Assembly: GCA_013399875.1 (NCBI GenBank)
Contig: VXAZ01004030.1
Location: 24,575 to 88,574, forward strand
DNA from: Gymnorhina tibicen
Taxonomy: Eukaryota > Chordata > Aves > Passeriformes > Artamidae
DNA length: 64,000 bases
Direction: 5' to 3'
Shown here one piece after another: positions 1 through 11,949 of this stretch. The notes under the pieces were generated by a model. That model had not been told where the DNA came from and did no database searches. It was given only the letters and a program-made list of their open reading frames with translations. Both the position numbers and the translations under genes were made by a program. Each line of letters starts with the position of its first letter. The first letter of the stretch is position 1.

Positions 1-33
1 ATCCATCCATCCATCCATCCATCCATCCATCCC
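1..33. repeat. (ATCC)n microsatellite at the window edge
   Basis: Eight uninterrupted ATCC units begin at base 1, so the array probably continues outside the window. Confidence 0.95.
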
Positions 34-1083
34 CAGGACCTGGCAGGGTAAAGGATATCTGGGAGGGAGATGCAGATATAAATCCATGAGGATTTTGAAA
101 GGGACTACTGAGGGACTCAGGAGTCCCCATGAGGCTGAATCCAGGCAGGAGCAGGAGGAACAGGCCCCATCCTGGTGCAGCTTTACAAATGCAGTGGAAA
201 AAACCCTGCTGGAAGGAGTCAGATTTTCCTCACATGACAGGGAGAGCAGAGGAGGGTGGGGGAGGCAGGGAAGGATCCCTGTGATCCTTTCCTATGAAAA
301 AGGAAGGGAATCCAGATTGTGGGACTTCCCAGAGCAGGCACAGGGGGTGGGATGAAGCACATGGGGACTGGGACCACTTGTGTTTATTCCTGTGAGGGAG
401 AATAAATGCAGTGGTTTAGTCCCTCTGCACAGGAAATAAACATTCTGGGAATAATCTACCGCAGAAGGAATTCTCTCTCTCAGCTCTTTGAGGAGGTTTT
501 CCACAAGGCCATAAAATTCCAGTGTCTTAGACATGGCAAAAAAAGTTATTTATACGTGGCATAGAATTATCAGCTCCACCTTCCCCAAAAAGCAGCTTTA
601 AAAGAACGAAAACTGATCACAGGTCACAGTCCTAGCTTTTCCTAAATGATCCAGAGGACTCTGGGCTTGGGCAAGTTGGATGTGGGAAAATGACTCCGTA
701 GAAAGAAGAGAAAGTGGTTTGGAGGCTGGGACACGGCACCAGTGGGTGGCTCAGGAGCTGAGGAGAGGAAGAAAAGGCTGTGGAGCTGCCCCAGTGGGTA
801 CTGAGCAGGTTCCATGTAAAGGGAAGGTCTTTGGCTCTGTCACCACAGAGAAATGATGGATGAGAAGCTGAGGAGACTTTCGGCATCAGAAGCTTCAGGA
901 AAATATGTCCACAGGAATGAAATTTTCCCAAACTGCCGTGGGAAGAGACATAAATCCAGGTGAGAGGCAGGAGGGTTGGAACTAATGATTGTTTCGAAAG
1001 GAAGAGAGGTTTGAGTGGACAGCCTCTCTTCAGGGGGTACCGAGCCCTGGGAAGAATTCCTGGTAAAACATCTCATGGCCCTA
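34..1083. other. Intergenic, no gene seen
   Basis: Mixed-composition single-copy DNA. Short frames are open on both strands but none has recognisable protein features, splice context or repeat content. Confidence 0.6.
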
Positions 1084-1288
1084 AAGATTCTTCCCTGGGA
1101 GGGTGGGGAGGCCCTGGCACAGGGTGCCCAGAGAAGCTGTGGCTGCCCCTGAATCCCTGGCAGTGTCCAAGGCTGGACTGACAGGGTTGGAGCAGCCTGG
1201 GCTAGTGGGAGGTGTCCCTGCCCATGGCAGGGGTGGCACTGGATGGGATTTCAGGTCCTTCCAACCCAAACCATTCCATGATTCTATG
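1084..1288 (+). mobile_element. CR1 LINE 3' fragment
   Basis: Sense-oriented CR1 3' end: TTCCCTGGGAGGGTGGGGAG through GAAGCTGTGGCTGCCC to the tail CCAACCCAAACCATTCC followed by ATTCTATG. It is 5'-truncated to about 200 bp. The copy carries small changes, such as TGGACTGACAGGGTTGG in place of the usual TGGACGGGGCTTGG. Confidence 0.9.
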
Positions 1289-2644
1289 GACTGGCATCAG
1301 TGGGCAAGCCAGGGTGTTCCTTGGCACAATCCCCAGCCTCTGATGTCACTGAGGTGCCAATGCAGTGCCAGGTGCTCTGGCTCTGGGCAGGCTTTTCCCT
1401 GGCGCTGGCAGAGCTGTTTGGAGTTAGGAAGGGCTCAGGAAGTGCTGAGGATTTTCAGGTATTTCTGTGCTCATTTGGGAATGAAATCTTTGCCATCCCC
1501 TGGAAATGGAAGCCCCTTTGATGCTGAGGACAACACGGATTCCCTGCCTCATTAAATCCCGGTTCAAACCTCCCCCCGCTCTGCCTGGCACTGACTCCAC
1601 AGAAATTCAGCCTGCCCAAGCCATCCGTGGCACTGAGGTGCCCCCCAGCCTGCCCTGCCCCCCCGAGCTCTGTTTTCCAGGACCGTTCCACCAGGACAGG
1701 CGGGGCAACTCCCAGGGGAGCACACCTTGCCAGGTGCCTTTTTCCCCCACTAACGAGTTGCAGGATGCTGCAGGCACTGAATCAGAAATTGGAATCCTGT
1801 TCCTCTCCATCCCATGGGAATTCTCCTCCCTCCTGGGTGAAAACAGTCCTTCCCTACTCCACCAGTGATCGGAAGCTTAGAGCAGAATAAAGGGCTGGAG
1901 AGACACATGAGGAGGGGCTCTGGAGTTTATTTTCTGTCCCTTTTCTGCCCCTCCAATATCCAGCAGGCAATGCTGCCTTAAAAGGCAGAATTTCTGATGC
2001 ACTGGGGAGGGGAAAGGTTTATTTTGGGATTTCCAGCACTGGTGTGAAATTCAAATCTCATTCAGCAGCAGCTGACTCGCTCATTAATTGATTCTGCTGC
2101 AAGGCTCCCTCGTTATCCCTCACTGCCTTTCCCTGCCTTCGCAGGATGTGTCCCCACTGGATCTTGCCATCATTTCTGAGCAGAAAAGCTCTGTCCTGGG
2201 ACCCCGGAGTGTCCCCTGCTCCCCTTCTCCCTGCTCCTCCCTCAGCTGGTTCCTCTGTTCCCTGTTGTGTCTCACCCATGTCCTTCCCTGCTGCCCTCCT
2301 GAGGTGCCACCTCTGCTTCCAGTCCCCCATTCCACTGCAGTCTTGGCTTTTTCCTCCATGAGTTTTCCCTCCCCTTGACTTCCCACCCTTTTCCCAGCAC
2401 ATCAGATAAATCCTTCAAACCCTGCTGGCTGCCCTGCCTTGAGAGTTTAACGGTACTGGCAGATCAAAGAGCAGGTAAGACAGGAGAGGCAATAACCCAA
2501 ATCATTGTCTGGTATCTCATAAACCCAGTTTATTTTGAGCTGTACTGCCCTGAAATGCCTCATTTTCTCCCTCCCTTGCTCACTGACTTGTGTATTAAAC
2601 AAGCTCCCCAGGGATGGAGCTCCAGAGGTGCTGGAGTGATGCTG
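1289..2644. other. Intergenic, no gene seen
   Basis: Unique-looking sequence; 2200-2400 is pyrimidine-rich (CCCT/TTCC runs), which opens long frames by composition alone. No repeat or exon recognised. Confidence 0.55.
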
Positions 2645-2820
2645 AATTCCAGAATCCCAGAATCCCAGAATGGTTTGGGTTGGAAGGGACCTTAAACATC
2701 ATCTCTGCCATGGCCAGGGTTATCCATGGCCCCATCCCACCTTTCCTGGAACAACAGCCAAGTGGAGCATCCCCAAACCCTCAGCTGGACCTCACACATC
2801 CCTTTCCAGGTGCTGTTCAT
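2645..2820 (-). mobile_element. CR1 LINE 3' fragment, diverged
   Basis: Starts with repeated CAGAATCC units and AATGGTTTGGGTTGGAAGGG, the reverse complement of the CR1 3' end. The similarity fades after about 2720, so the inner edge is approximate. Confidence 0.75.
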
Positions 2821-4897
2821 GTGGCTCCAGCCTTCCATGTGCAGCCTTTCCCTCCACATTCCCAAGGAAAAGCCCTGGGACACCCAGCACCGTGCATGTG
2901 CCCATCAGGACTTGCCTGATACCAGGATTTTGGGAGGTTGGGGAGCACCGGCTGTACAAAAACCAAAGCCTGAAGAGGCATCAGCAGCCAGGAAAATTTT
3001 GCTTTCAGGGCTGGGTTTTGTCAGAATGAAAATGTCTCTAGAAAATTATTTTAATATTTCCCTCAGCATTTTCTATTATTCATTAAAAAATTAAAGCCGG
3101 GGGTTTATCTGAAGTGGTTTTGTGAGAAGTTCAACAGCCTGCACAGGAAAAACTTGGAGGAAAAAAGGAGTAGTTTAGGATAAAATATTCAATTCTCCAT
3201 CAAAATAGGGCTTAACTGGGGAAATATTAAGCAGCTGTAACAATACTGGATCAGGAGGGAAATAGCTGCAGACAGAAGCTCATTTTTCGGAGCTGACTTT
3301 TCATCAAAGCTCTCCCTTTTTTCTGCCTCAAAATTTCAGTTGAGAATATGATTTCGTATCCCTACAGGAATCAGGAACTTTCTGAAATCAATTTGGTTTA
3401 GTCAAGAATCCAACTTTCCATCCAGGAAGAGTTTGGGCAGGAAATCTGTGCCCATCTCTCCACATTGCAAGTGACACCCTGTTCCCATCCCCCAGATCCC
3501 TCTCCTGCACATCCCAGGAGCTGCTGGTGAATTTGTTCAGAAATACCTGGAGTCCCTGAAGAAGTCATTAAGCACTTCTTGGGTTTTATTCCCTCCTTGC
3601 TGTTTTCCTCTTTTTTTCCTTGATTTTTTCTATTCTGCGCATGATGAAAGTCCCACCTGGCACCTGGACTTCCTGTTTTTATTGGGATTTGGAGCCATAA
3701 TGACCGTAATATATCCCTCAAATATTGATCCTTATCCGGTGAGCTGCATATTCATGGCAGAGGTCCGAAGGAGCTGGTTTTGCTATAAATCCCTGAGCAC
3801 TGTGCTGTGCATGGAATAATTGATGGCACCTCATCAGTGCTGGACTGGAGTGGCTTTGGGATGCATTGGAGCTGTGCTGGGTATTCCCAGGGAATGCCTG
3901 GGAATAACATCATGGATGCCCTGGGACAGCTGCATGAGCAGGTTTCAGGGTTTTCAGGGCTTTCCCTGATCCTTGCATTTTCCCTGATCCTGCAACACTC
4001 AGTATGAATTCCCAGCACACGGAGGCAGTGGATGGAGAAGCCCTCAGCAGTTGCTGGGAAGAATCCCCATGGATTCTCCACATGCAGCATTCCAGCTTTG
4101 CTCAACATCAAAGGGCCTCTTTGTTCCTTTCCTAATTTGGCTTTTTCCAAGAGCAAAACCGTCCCCATTTTCTGATAAAAAGGCAGGCAGGTGCTGCCGA
4201 GGAAAATGCTGACACTTCCCTGCTGAAGGGAAAGGTTTTTCATGGAAGCTGTGCCAAAGGCAAGGATTTGGTCAGCTGGGAACCCCTCGCTCACACAGCC
4301 GGGTTTGGCCTCGGGCTCCGTGTGCCAGGAGCTCCCAACGAATTCCTAATTGGAGAATTCAGTGCTGCCCGAGCAAAAAGCAAACAGCAACTGCCAATTT
4401 CTCCAGGTCTTAAAAGCACTGGAGAGGGAGATTCCTCTCAAGGATAATGAGCCATGGAATATTTGTCACAGAGCTGAGCAGCTGATGTGACACCGCCGAG
4501 ACTCAGGGCTGCTGCTGGGCCGGGCAATGTGCCCTGCTTGTTAATGAGAACCTGCAGCCGTGGGTTCCGGGATCCCCTCAGCTCGGGAGTGCTTGGAATG
4601 AGTGCCAGCTCCTGCCAGAGCCTGGCTGCTCCCAGAAGCAGGAGTCCCACGGGTAGCCGTGATGTGATGTGGTGCTGTGTGCCCCATGGAAACGGAGATA
4701 AGGCAATGGGAACATCACAGCTGGGACATCTCAGCACCTCCGTGCTGGGTCTGCCCAAGCCCTCAGGCTTGGATTGGTTTGGCTCCCAGAGCTGCCTTGG
4801 GGCTCAGAAAGAAGCGTTTGGAAAGTTCATCCTCTGAGCTGAGGGACTGGCCACGGCCTTTGGGGAACTGCCTTTAGAAAACTGCCACTTCCAGGTG
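2821..4897. other. Intergenic, no gene seen
   Basis: Includes an AT-rich patch (3030-3110) and a mildly GC-rich stretch (4280-4650). No coding exon, RNA gene or recognised repeat. Confidence 0.55.
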
Positions 4898-4903
4898 ATG
4901 CAC
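4898..4903. repeat. Target-site duplication, left copy (ATGCAC)
   Basis: Exact six-base match to 5359-5364 on the other side of the solo LTR. Confidence 0.85.
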
Positions 4904-5358
4904 TGTTGCTGTGCGTGGTTCCCTTGAGATGGTATGGCACGCCGCAACAACAACGTGGTGGCAGTAAAGGAGGCGAGAAGGCTCTCTGGCATGGAGACTG
5001 CAGCAGGTCTTTATTCCATGCTAACTCCCCAAGGCCTAGGACCAGCACACGTGCCAGCCTCCATAGGCAGGGGGCCGGCACATGGCATGGTGCCCAGAGC
5101 AGAGAGAAGCTGGTGGCTGGCTGAACCCCAAGGCAGAGAGACCTGGCTCATGTGATTCAGAGCCCCTTATCCGGGGCAGAGGGGGCGTGGAGAGAGCACA
5201 TGGCAGGGCATAGGGGCGGTACAAGGGCAGTACAAAGACAGAGTTAGGATAACAGAACCAGTAGGGAGAACCTGAGGGAGTGGTTTGGACTAGAGCTGGG
5301 GGAAGGGGGAAGCCACATGGAAAGGGCAGGCAGGGATATGGAATAGGGGTACACTACA
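4904..5358 (-). mobile_element. Solo LTR of an endogenous retrovirus, ERVK-like
   Basis: A 455-bp element bounded by TGT...ACA ends (plus strand TGTTGCTGTGCG ... GTACACTACA). It is flanked by an exact 6-bp direct repeat, ATGCAC, at 4898-4903 and 5359-5364. Six-base target duplications are characteristic of class II (ERVK) integrations. On the minus strand an AATAAA lies at 5015-5010, about 110 bases before the element's 3' end, as expected for the U3-R-U5 layout, so the LTR is read on the minus strand. No internal retroviral sequence adjoins it, so it is a solo LTR left by recombination. The family name cannot be assigned by eye. Confidence 0.85.
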
Positions 5359-5364
5359 ATGCAC
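5359..5364. repeat. Target-site duplication, right copy (ATGCAC)
   Basis: Exact six-base match to 4898-4903. Confidence 0.85.
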
Positions 5365-5754
5365 CAGGGCCAGAGGGTGGAGACACCTGGAAGAGCTGAG
5401 GAGGTGGAGCTGAAGGGAGAACATGCCTAAAAAAATTCCAGAAAAACTGGAATTTGCCTGCTTTGACTTCAAGCAGCACAGCCATGTCCATGCAGGACGA
5501 AAGGTCCTCCAGTCTCCAGGGAATCCAGGGCTGCATCCTGATTATCCTGCTTGGAGGAAGAGCTGGGGACTCACTGGCTGAAGCCCAAGGGTTTTCCTTG
5601 GCTCTGAGAGGTGGTGCTGGATGATCCACACACAGGTGTCTGCACTGGAACCATCTCCAGCTGTGGAACTGGATCCCACTTCGGTGCTTGTGTCTCTGGG
5701 AAGGTTTGGATTTGTCAGACTAGCAATCAGGACAGCTCCTAGAACCTCTGCTAA
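5365..5754. other. Intergenic, no gene seen
   Basis: Unremarkable sequence between the solo LTR and the A-rich block; no repeat recognised. Confidence 0.55.
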
Positions 5755-5895
5755 AACAAAACAAAACAAAACAAAACAAAACAAAACAAAAAACAAAACA
5801 ACCCTCTGAAACAAAGAAACAAACAACCCCCCCATAACTCAACTGAATAAACAAAACTAAAATCCCAAAAGAAACAAAAAACCCAAGCAAAAGTG
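5755..5895. repeat. (AAAAC)n microsatellite with A-rich low-complexity DNA
   Basis: Seven or more AAAAC units from about 5756, degenerating into AAAC/AAAG-rich sequence interrupted by a C7 run. It lies immediately 5' of a sense CR1 copy. Confidence 0.9.
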
Positions 5896-5914
5896 ATTCT
5901 AAATGGAAAGAGAG

Positions 5915-6153
5915 TAGGGCTAGATGGGATATTGGGAAGGAATTGTTCCCTGGGAGGGTGGGGAGGCCCTGGCACAGGATGCCCAGAGAAGCTGTGGCTG
6001 CCCCTGGATCCCTGGCAGTGTCCAAGGCCAGGCTGGACGGGGCTTGGAGCAGCATGGAATAGTGGAAGGTGTCCTTGTCCATGGCAGGGGTGGCACTGGA
6101 TGGGCTTCAAGGTCCCTTCCAACCCAAACCATTCTGGGCTTCCATGATTCTGT
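5915..6153 (+). mobile_element. CR1 LINE 3' fragment
   Basis: Sense CR1 from GGGCTAGATGGGATATTGGG to the tail CCATGATTCTGT. The tail is slightly rearranged (CCATTCTGGGCTTCCATG). Confidence 0.92.
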
Positions 6154-6787
6154 AAAAAACTTCCAGAAAAAGAAAACTTTGACATCACCTTCTGCAGTTT
6201 GGGCTGGCTGTGCCCCAAGAAGCCCTGGTGCCAATGAATATTCCCTGTTCAGCTCCATCCCCACTCTCCACACAGCCATGACATCCCTTCCTCGGGAAGC
6301 TGGAGCACCTGCTGCCCTCTGAGAGCAGATTTGTGTCTCTGTTCATCCTCACTGCCCTTTTCTATTTTTTTCTTTAATTCCCCTATAATCCTGTTGAAAT
6401 GACACAACCAGGAACGCCCTTGGCCTTCGGGGTGCAAATCCCTTCCTTCTGCTCTGCTCCTTATTCCTCACCCTTCCAAGTGCCCTTTGCTTCCTGCTTC
6501 CAGATCCCACCAAAGCCTTCACAGCTTTGTCCAGCACTTCCCCTTCCCAGCAAGAGCTGGTTTGGAGCTCACCCCTCTACCCAAGTGGGAAGGATTGATG
6601 ATTATTTCCCCATCTACTTTCTTTTGCCTTTGTTATTAACTCTGGCATGTGCCTTAACCTCCCAGCCCGTGGATGTTGTTGATTGCTGCTCCCTTTCCTG
6701 CCAGCAGCCTCAGATTTGGCTGCTCTCTAGCACACATCCCATGCAAATGTTTCCTCCTTTCAATTTGCTCCTTTTCCGGTAGTTTAG
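6154..6787. other. Intergenic, no gene seen
   Basis: Pyrimidine-rich, with open frames by composition only. Confidence 0.55.
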
Positions 6788-6870
6788 GAATATCACACAT
6801 CCCAAATCCCAGCGCAGACCTTTGGGGATCACTCCTGGCAACCACTTCCATTTATTGCTGCTCTTTATTC
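6788..6870 (-). mobile_element. Possible ancient CR1-like LINE remnant
   Basis: The stretch around CCTTTGGGGATCACTCCTGG resembles, in antisense, the old-CR1 segment normally read as CCCTGGGGGACACCACTNGTG. It is much more diverged than the other CR1 copies here; the boundaries are guesses. Confidence 0.35.
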
Positions 6871-7955
6871 CTCTTCCCGAACCTGTGATGTGTTCCCACC
6901 AAAGCCAAGGTTCCTGAGGAGCTCCTAATGCGGGAACACACAGGAGGCATTTGGGAAATCCAGGATCAGCTCCTCTCCGTGTTTGCCAGCTCCTTCAAAG
7001 GGCTCAGACGTCTGAGGCATTCCTCCCTGCTGCACATCCTCGGCTGCTCATTCATTCTGCACTGCAGCTTTCCCAGTGCTCCCAGGGCAGCAGTCAGACT
7101 GCTCCATGCTTCCCAGGTTCCCTGGGAGTTCGTTTCAGACCTTGGCATCTCCTCTGCCCTTCCTTTTCCTTTGGCACCAGGGCCAGTGTCAGCAGGGGGT
7201 TCTCAGGAACGGACAGAGCTCAGCAATTCCATACCCGAGCTCCTTAACAAGGCTGGGACTCCAGCTGGGACGGACAATTTGTAATTATTCCCTCGATGGA
7301 TTCAGCCTAAAATCCCCTTTTCTGACTCCTCAGTTCCTCTGATTTGTCTCTCCCACCACCCAAAGGCCCTGGCCAAGGATTGTCTCCATGCTCCAGTGCA
7401 AAGAACCAATGCGAGCAGGGATTTTCTGCTGCCATTTTTCCTTAACAAACCCTCCACCACCCTGGGGTCACTTTTGGTTCCTGAGGTCTTCAGCAGGTTC
7501 CCTGAGGGCCTCTCCTTCCCAGCATTCGCTGGGGAAGGACTGAGCGGAACTGAGGATTAGACAAGGCTTTGCCTTTTCCTGTTTTTTTTCCGTGATAGTT
7601 TTTCCCCAATGCACCTCCAAGGGTGAGGATGTCCCAGCAAGGAGCCACCAAAACAGTCCCTTTGTGTGGCCTTTGCAGGTGGGACAGCCTGGAAGGAGCA
7701 GAGCTCAGCAACTGCCTGGGTTTCCTGCCAGTCCCTGGTGACCAGTCCTGGAAACGGAGCATGTGGCAGAGCTTTGGAAAGGGTTTAAGGGGTCCTGGGT
7801 ATTTTCTTTTAGTTTGGGGTTTTTTCCCCATGAATTAAAAAAACATAAAATGGAATTCTTCACCTGCTGCTCCCTGCTCCCCTTGGCACCCTCCTGTAAC
7901 CCCTCCAGCAGGGCCTGGAGTCACTACAAATCCAAACCAGACATTTTCAAAATCA
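6871..7955. other. Intergenic, no gene seen
   Basis: No exon, RNA gene or repeat recognised. Confidence 0.55.
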
Positions 7956-8590
7956 AATCATAAAATCATGGAATGGTTTGGGTGGGAAGGGACCTTAAAA
8001 GCTCATCCAGTGCCACCCCTGCCATGGGCAGGGACACCTTCCACTGTCCCAGGCTGCTCCAAGCCCCATCCAGCCTGGCCTTGGACACTGCCAGAGATCC
8101 AGGAGCAGCCACAGCTTCTCTGGGCACCCTGTGCCAGGGCCTCCCCACCCTCCCAGGGAAAAGTTCCTTCCCAATATCCCATCCATCCTTGCTCTCTGGC
8201 AGTGGGAAGCCATTCCCTGTGTCCTGTCCCTCCATCCCTTGTCCCAAGTCCCTCTCCATCTCTCCTGGAGCCCCTTTAGGCCCTGAAGGGGGCTCTCCCT
8301 GGAGCCTTCTCCTCTCTAGGTGAGCCCTCCCACCTCTCCCAGCCTGGCTCCAGAGCAGAGGGGCTCCAGCCCTTGGAGCATCTCTGTGGCCTCCTCTGGA
8401 CAGGCTCCAGCAGCTCCAGGTCCCTCCTGTGCTGGGCCCCAATGCTGGGGGCAGCTCTGCAGGTAGGGTCTCACCTGAGTGGGGCAGAGGGGCAGAATCT
8501 CCCCTCCCCTGCTACCCATGCTAGGGATCAGCCCAGGCTTGGGGGTTTCAGGGCCGGGGCAGGTCCAGCCCTCACCCACCAGCACCCAAA
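7956..8590 (-). mobile_element. CR1 LINE 3' fragment, long copy
   Basis: Begins with AAAATCATGGAATGGTTTGG and continues through CATCCAGTGCCACCCCTGCC, CTCCCAGGGAAAAGTTCC and CTGGCTCCAGAGCAGAGGGG into CAGCCCAGGCTTGGGGG. About 600 bp or more, so one of the longest copies. The antisense frame over it encodes no cellular protein. The inner edge may extend to about 8660. Confidence 0.92.
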
Positions 8591-10759
8591 TCCTTCTCCC
8601 AGAGCTTCTCTCCAGCCATCCCCTGCTCCTTGTGGATTGCCCCAGCCAGGGGCAGGATTTGCCCTGTGGAAGAGCAGAAGGAAAAGTCCTCCCAGAGGGG
8701 AACAGGGCTGTGGAGCCGCCTCAGCTGCAGGTACAGAGCAAATGCTGCTTTTTCTCTCTCTTGCTTTTGGCCCAGAGAAGGGCCCTTGGGTGGGGACAAG
8801 GGGACCTCTGCTGAGGATCTCATGGCTGGGTGATCAGTGCCTTCCACCTCCTGCCTGTCCAGACTCTGGCTTTTCCTACCACCTCCATTTATTTGTGGGC
8901 TCAACTTTCCTTCCTGAGTTATCCCCCCACACCACACCTTCCCCCACAGCGTTTATTCCTCTGGACAGATCTGCCTCACTACAAGCAACAGTCGGAGCGT
9001 TGAACGCAGCCCCGGCAGCAGGAGAAGCTCCACACAAATTCCAAAATGTCACTTTGGAAGTTCGCACTTCATCTTTTTTAGCTGCGGAGGGGAAAGATCC
9101 TCCTCAATGCAAATTAGCACTGCAGCAAAGATGCCAAACCTTCTTTGCCTCCCCCAGTCGTGGTGAGATTCAAGATTGCTGCATGATTAAGCCCTGGCAG
9201 CTTTGCCTCCCCTCCCTTTTCTAAAACAAACATTAAATTATGAAAATAAATGTAAAAAAATCCCTTCTGCTCCTGCAATCTGGATGTTATGGATCCAATG
9301 GACCGGAGTCAGAATATAGAAATTCAAAAGGTTACAGAGAAATATCAGCTCTGCATCCTTCATTTCACAGCCTTTAAATCGGGATTAAATGATTGCATTA
9401 AGGCAGCCGAATATTAGAAAGGGAATTGGCTGAAATTTTGCAGGAATACTTCTAGTCAAGGAAGATGGAAATGTGGGAACAACAAAATATTTTGCAAATC
9501 CATATTTGTTTTGCAGCTTGTGCATTTATTAGAGACACTTGGGCAATGTTACATTCCTTGGGTTCCCATCATTGTGTTTTTGAGAGTTTGAGGTTAATTA
9601 AAAAAGGAGAGAGAGAAAAGGGGATGTCCCAGTTTTCAATTGAAATGTTTGTGGTTTGTCAAACTAATTTTCACTTTAGCCATTAGAAATTCTTCTTTGA
9701 GTTCCTGCTTTTCTGAAAATTTCAGTTTGGCTTTAGCTTGGAATTGAGTTCTGTGATTCTGTGAAAAATCTGGGTTTGTACAGAACTCAAGTTGCCACCA
9801 GCTCCTCTCCTTTGTGTTTTCCAGCTCCTCAATTTGCATCCCAACTTTGGGGAGCTTTTGTCTTTAATTGCTCCAGTCTATTTTAATAAATACTCAGTCA
9901 GCAAATCCATCCGAGGCTCTTCTCCTCCCTTTCTTCTTCCTTTCATCTGCAAAATCCAGATGAGATCTGCACCAGGCTGGGAACTGAAGGACACAGGAAG
10001 GGATGTTCTCCATTCCCAGCTATTTTTTCCTGATAAAAGCCTTGGAAAATTGTTGTGTTTGACATTTGGGTGTTTGCTGGGGATGGGCCACATGTGGGTT
10101 GTTGTCCTCCCTCCCCAGTGGTGCTCAGCATCTCCCAGTGCTTGGAATGCTGCCCATGGATGGACCAGAGCTCCACTGGGATACCCTCCATGGAGCCCTT
10201 CCTCAGAGAGCTGCAGGCGTGAAGGGAAATCCCAGTGGAAAATGGGAGAAATCAGAGGTTTTGGAGGAGGGGGCTAAGGGGATGGACACAAAAATTCCCA
10301 GGAGCACTTTTCCATGTGCTGTTCAGTGAGGCAACACCACAGCTGATCCATGGGAGAAGGCCAAGGGCCTCAGTTCTCCCTCCCAGGCAGGAAGGAAGGA
10401 GAGATCCTGGAGTGTGGAACACAGCAGGTGCCTCCCATCTCTTCTTTCAAGATCTCCATCACCCAGGAAGGCCGGAGAGCATTTCCATTTCCTGGGCAGA
10501 TGGTAATGGAAAAGAAAAAAAAAACCAGTGGGAAAGAGAAGGAAGGAAAGGTGTAATGCCTGACTGGGTGAGCAAAGCTTCTGGAGCTTATCCTACATTT
10601 ATTGTGGGAATAAAGTAAATATTTCTCTTTCCCAGGAGCAGACAACCTTCATTCCTGCTCCCAGCCCTCCTGACAAAGCCGGATTTCCAGGTGGGAAACC
10701 CAACAGCCATGGCTGGGATTCGGTGAATCGGCCAGCAAGGGGTGGAGGAAGACAAAGAG
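8591..10759. other. Intergenic, no gene seen
   Basis: A 283-codon open frame crosses 8373-9224 but its first third is antisense CR1 and the rest has no recognisable domain. 9200-9700 is AT-rich. Nothing else supported. Confidence 0.5.
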
Positions 10760-10867
10760 CTCCCAAACCGTGGATCCAGGTGGGATCTTCCAAACCATGG
10801 ATCCAGGTGGGAACTCCCAAACCCAGGCTCCAGGTGGGAGCTCCCAAACCCAGGCTCCAGGTGGGAT
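10760..10867. repeat. Minisatellite, 27 bp x 4
   Basis: Four consecutive 27-base units of form CTCCCAAACC-YRGGMTCCAGGTGGGAN. Units 1-2 carry GTGGATCC/ATGGATCC and units 3-4 carry CAGGCTCC, so the array consists of two sub-types. Since 27 is divisible by three, both strands stay open (short prolyl/tryptophan-rich frames). Confidence 0.95.
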
Positions 10868-11785
10868 TGTTTTGGGACTGGAGCTGTTCAGTGCCTTTGC
10901 TTCGTGCTCCCCACTCCTCTCGCAGCTCCAGTGAGCAGAGCTCCAACTTTGCAGAGACCAAGCAGAGCCTGGGAGGGTGGGTTTGTGACCTGGACACCAA
11001 GGCCAGTGCAGGTATTGGCCTTCCCAAAGAAGATTCCCTCTTTCCTCCAGCTGTGCTCAATTCTTCTTTCTTCCGTCCTTTTCCAAATTCAGCAGTTCCC
11101 AAATACCCGAGTGTTTGGTGAGGTTGGCACAACCCTGTCCTGTGGCTGCCCATGGTGGCTGTGTCCCAGGGCTGGGGAAAACATGACTAAATCCATTAAT
11201 TGTGGTAACTGAGGGAAAATCTGCTTCCAAACATGGATTCTGGACCTGTGAGGAGCTGCAGGTGTAAAGCTGGAGTGGGAGAACCTGGACGAGGAGCAGC
11301 TTCTGCCAGTGCAGAGCAGCCCCCAGGGATGGGGGTGACTGTGATCCTCACCCAGGGTGTTCCTCCAGTCCTGCACCTGCTCCTCCAGGAGGAAACCGGA
11401 CACTGGGGGAGGAGCAAGGAAAGGAGAAATTTACCAGCCCCAATTTATCCTTCAACAGCTTCAGCACATGGAGCCTGCTGGAGAAAAATCCAGGTTTCAG
11501 CAGGAAAATCACTGCTTTTCCCTACATGGAGATCTCCCTGCTGGCAGCACAGATGGATTGGCAGATTCCTGGTGGGGAGGATCCCTCACTGCTGACCATG
11601 ATGGGACTCTGGATCATTACTGGGACGGAGACTTCCCCACTCTGCCCCAGTGTCTGTGCAGACGGATCCTGCTGGGCTCCTGATCCCGCTGACACCTGCG
11701 GGCATCCGGAGGGAGCCCCATCCTCCCCCGCTTAGGAGGGTCACATCCCATCCTCCTTACTCCCCTACTCCCCATTCCTGTTCTC
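10868..11785. other. Intergenic, no gene seen
   Basis: Moderately GC-rich; no repeat or exon recognised. Confidence 0.55.
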
Positions 11786-11949
11786 AGGGAAGCTGTGGCT
11801 GCCCCTGGATCCCTGGCAGTGTCCAAGGCCAGGCTGGACGGGGCTTGGAGCAGCCTGGGACAGTGGAAGATGTCCCTGCCCATGGCAAGGGCTGGGAATG
11901 GGATGAGCTTTAAGGTCCTTTCCAACCCAAGCCATTCCAGGACTCTGTG
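11786..11949 (+). mobile_element. CR1 LINE 3' fragment
   Basis: Starts inside the element at GAAGCTGTGGCTGCCCCTGG and ends CCATTCCAGGACTCTGTG. About 160 bp, strongly truncated. Confidence 0.9.

Noticed and set aside
8373..9224. 283-codon plus-strand open frame
   Set aside because: Its first third is antisense CR1 sequence, the rest has no domain, and no splice or promoter context supports a gene.
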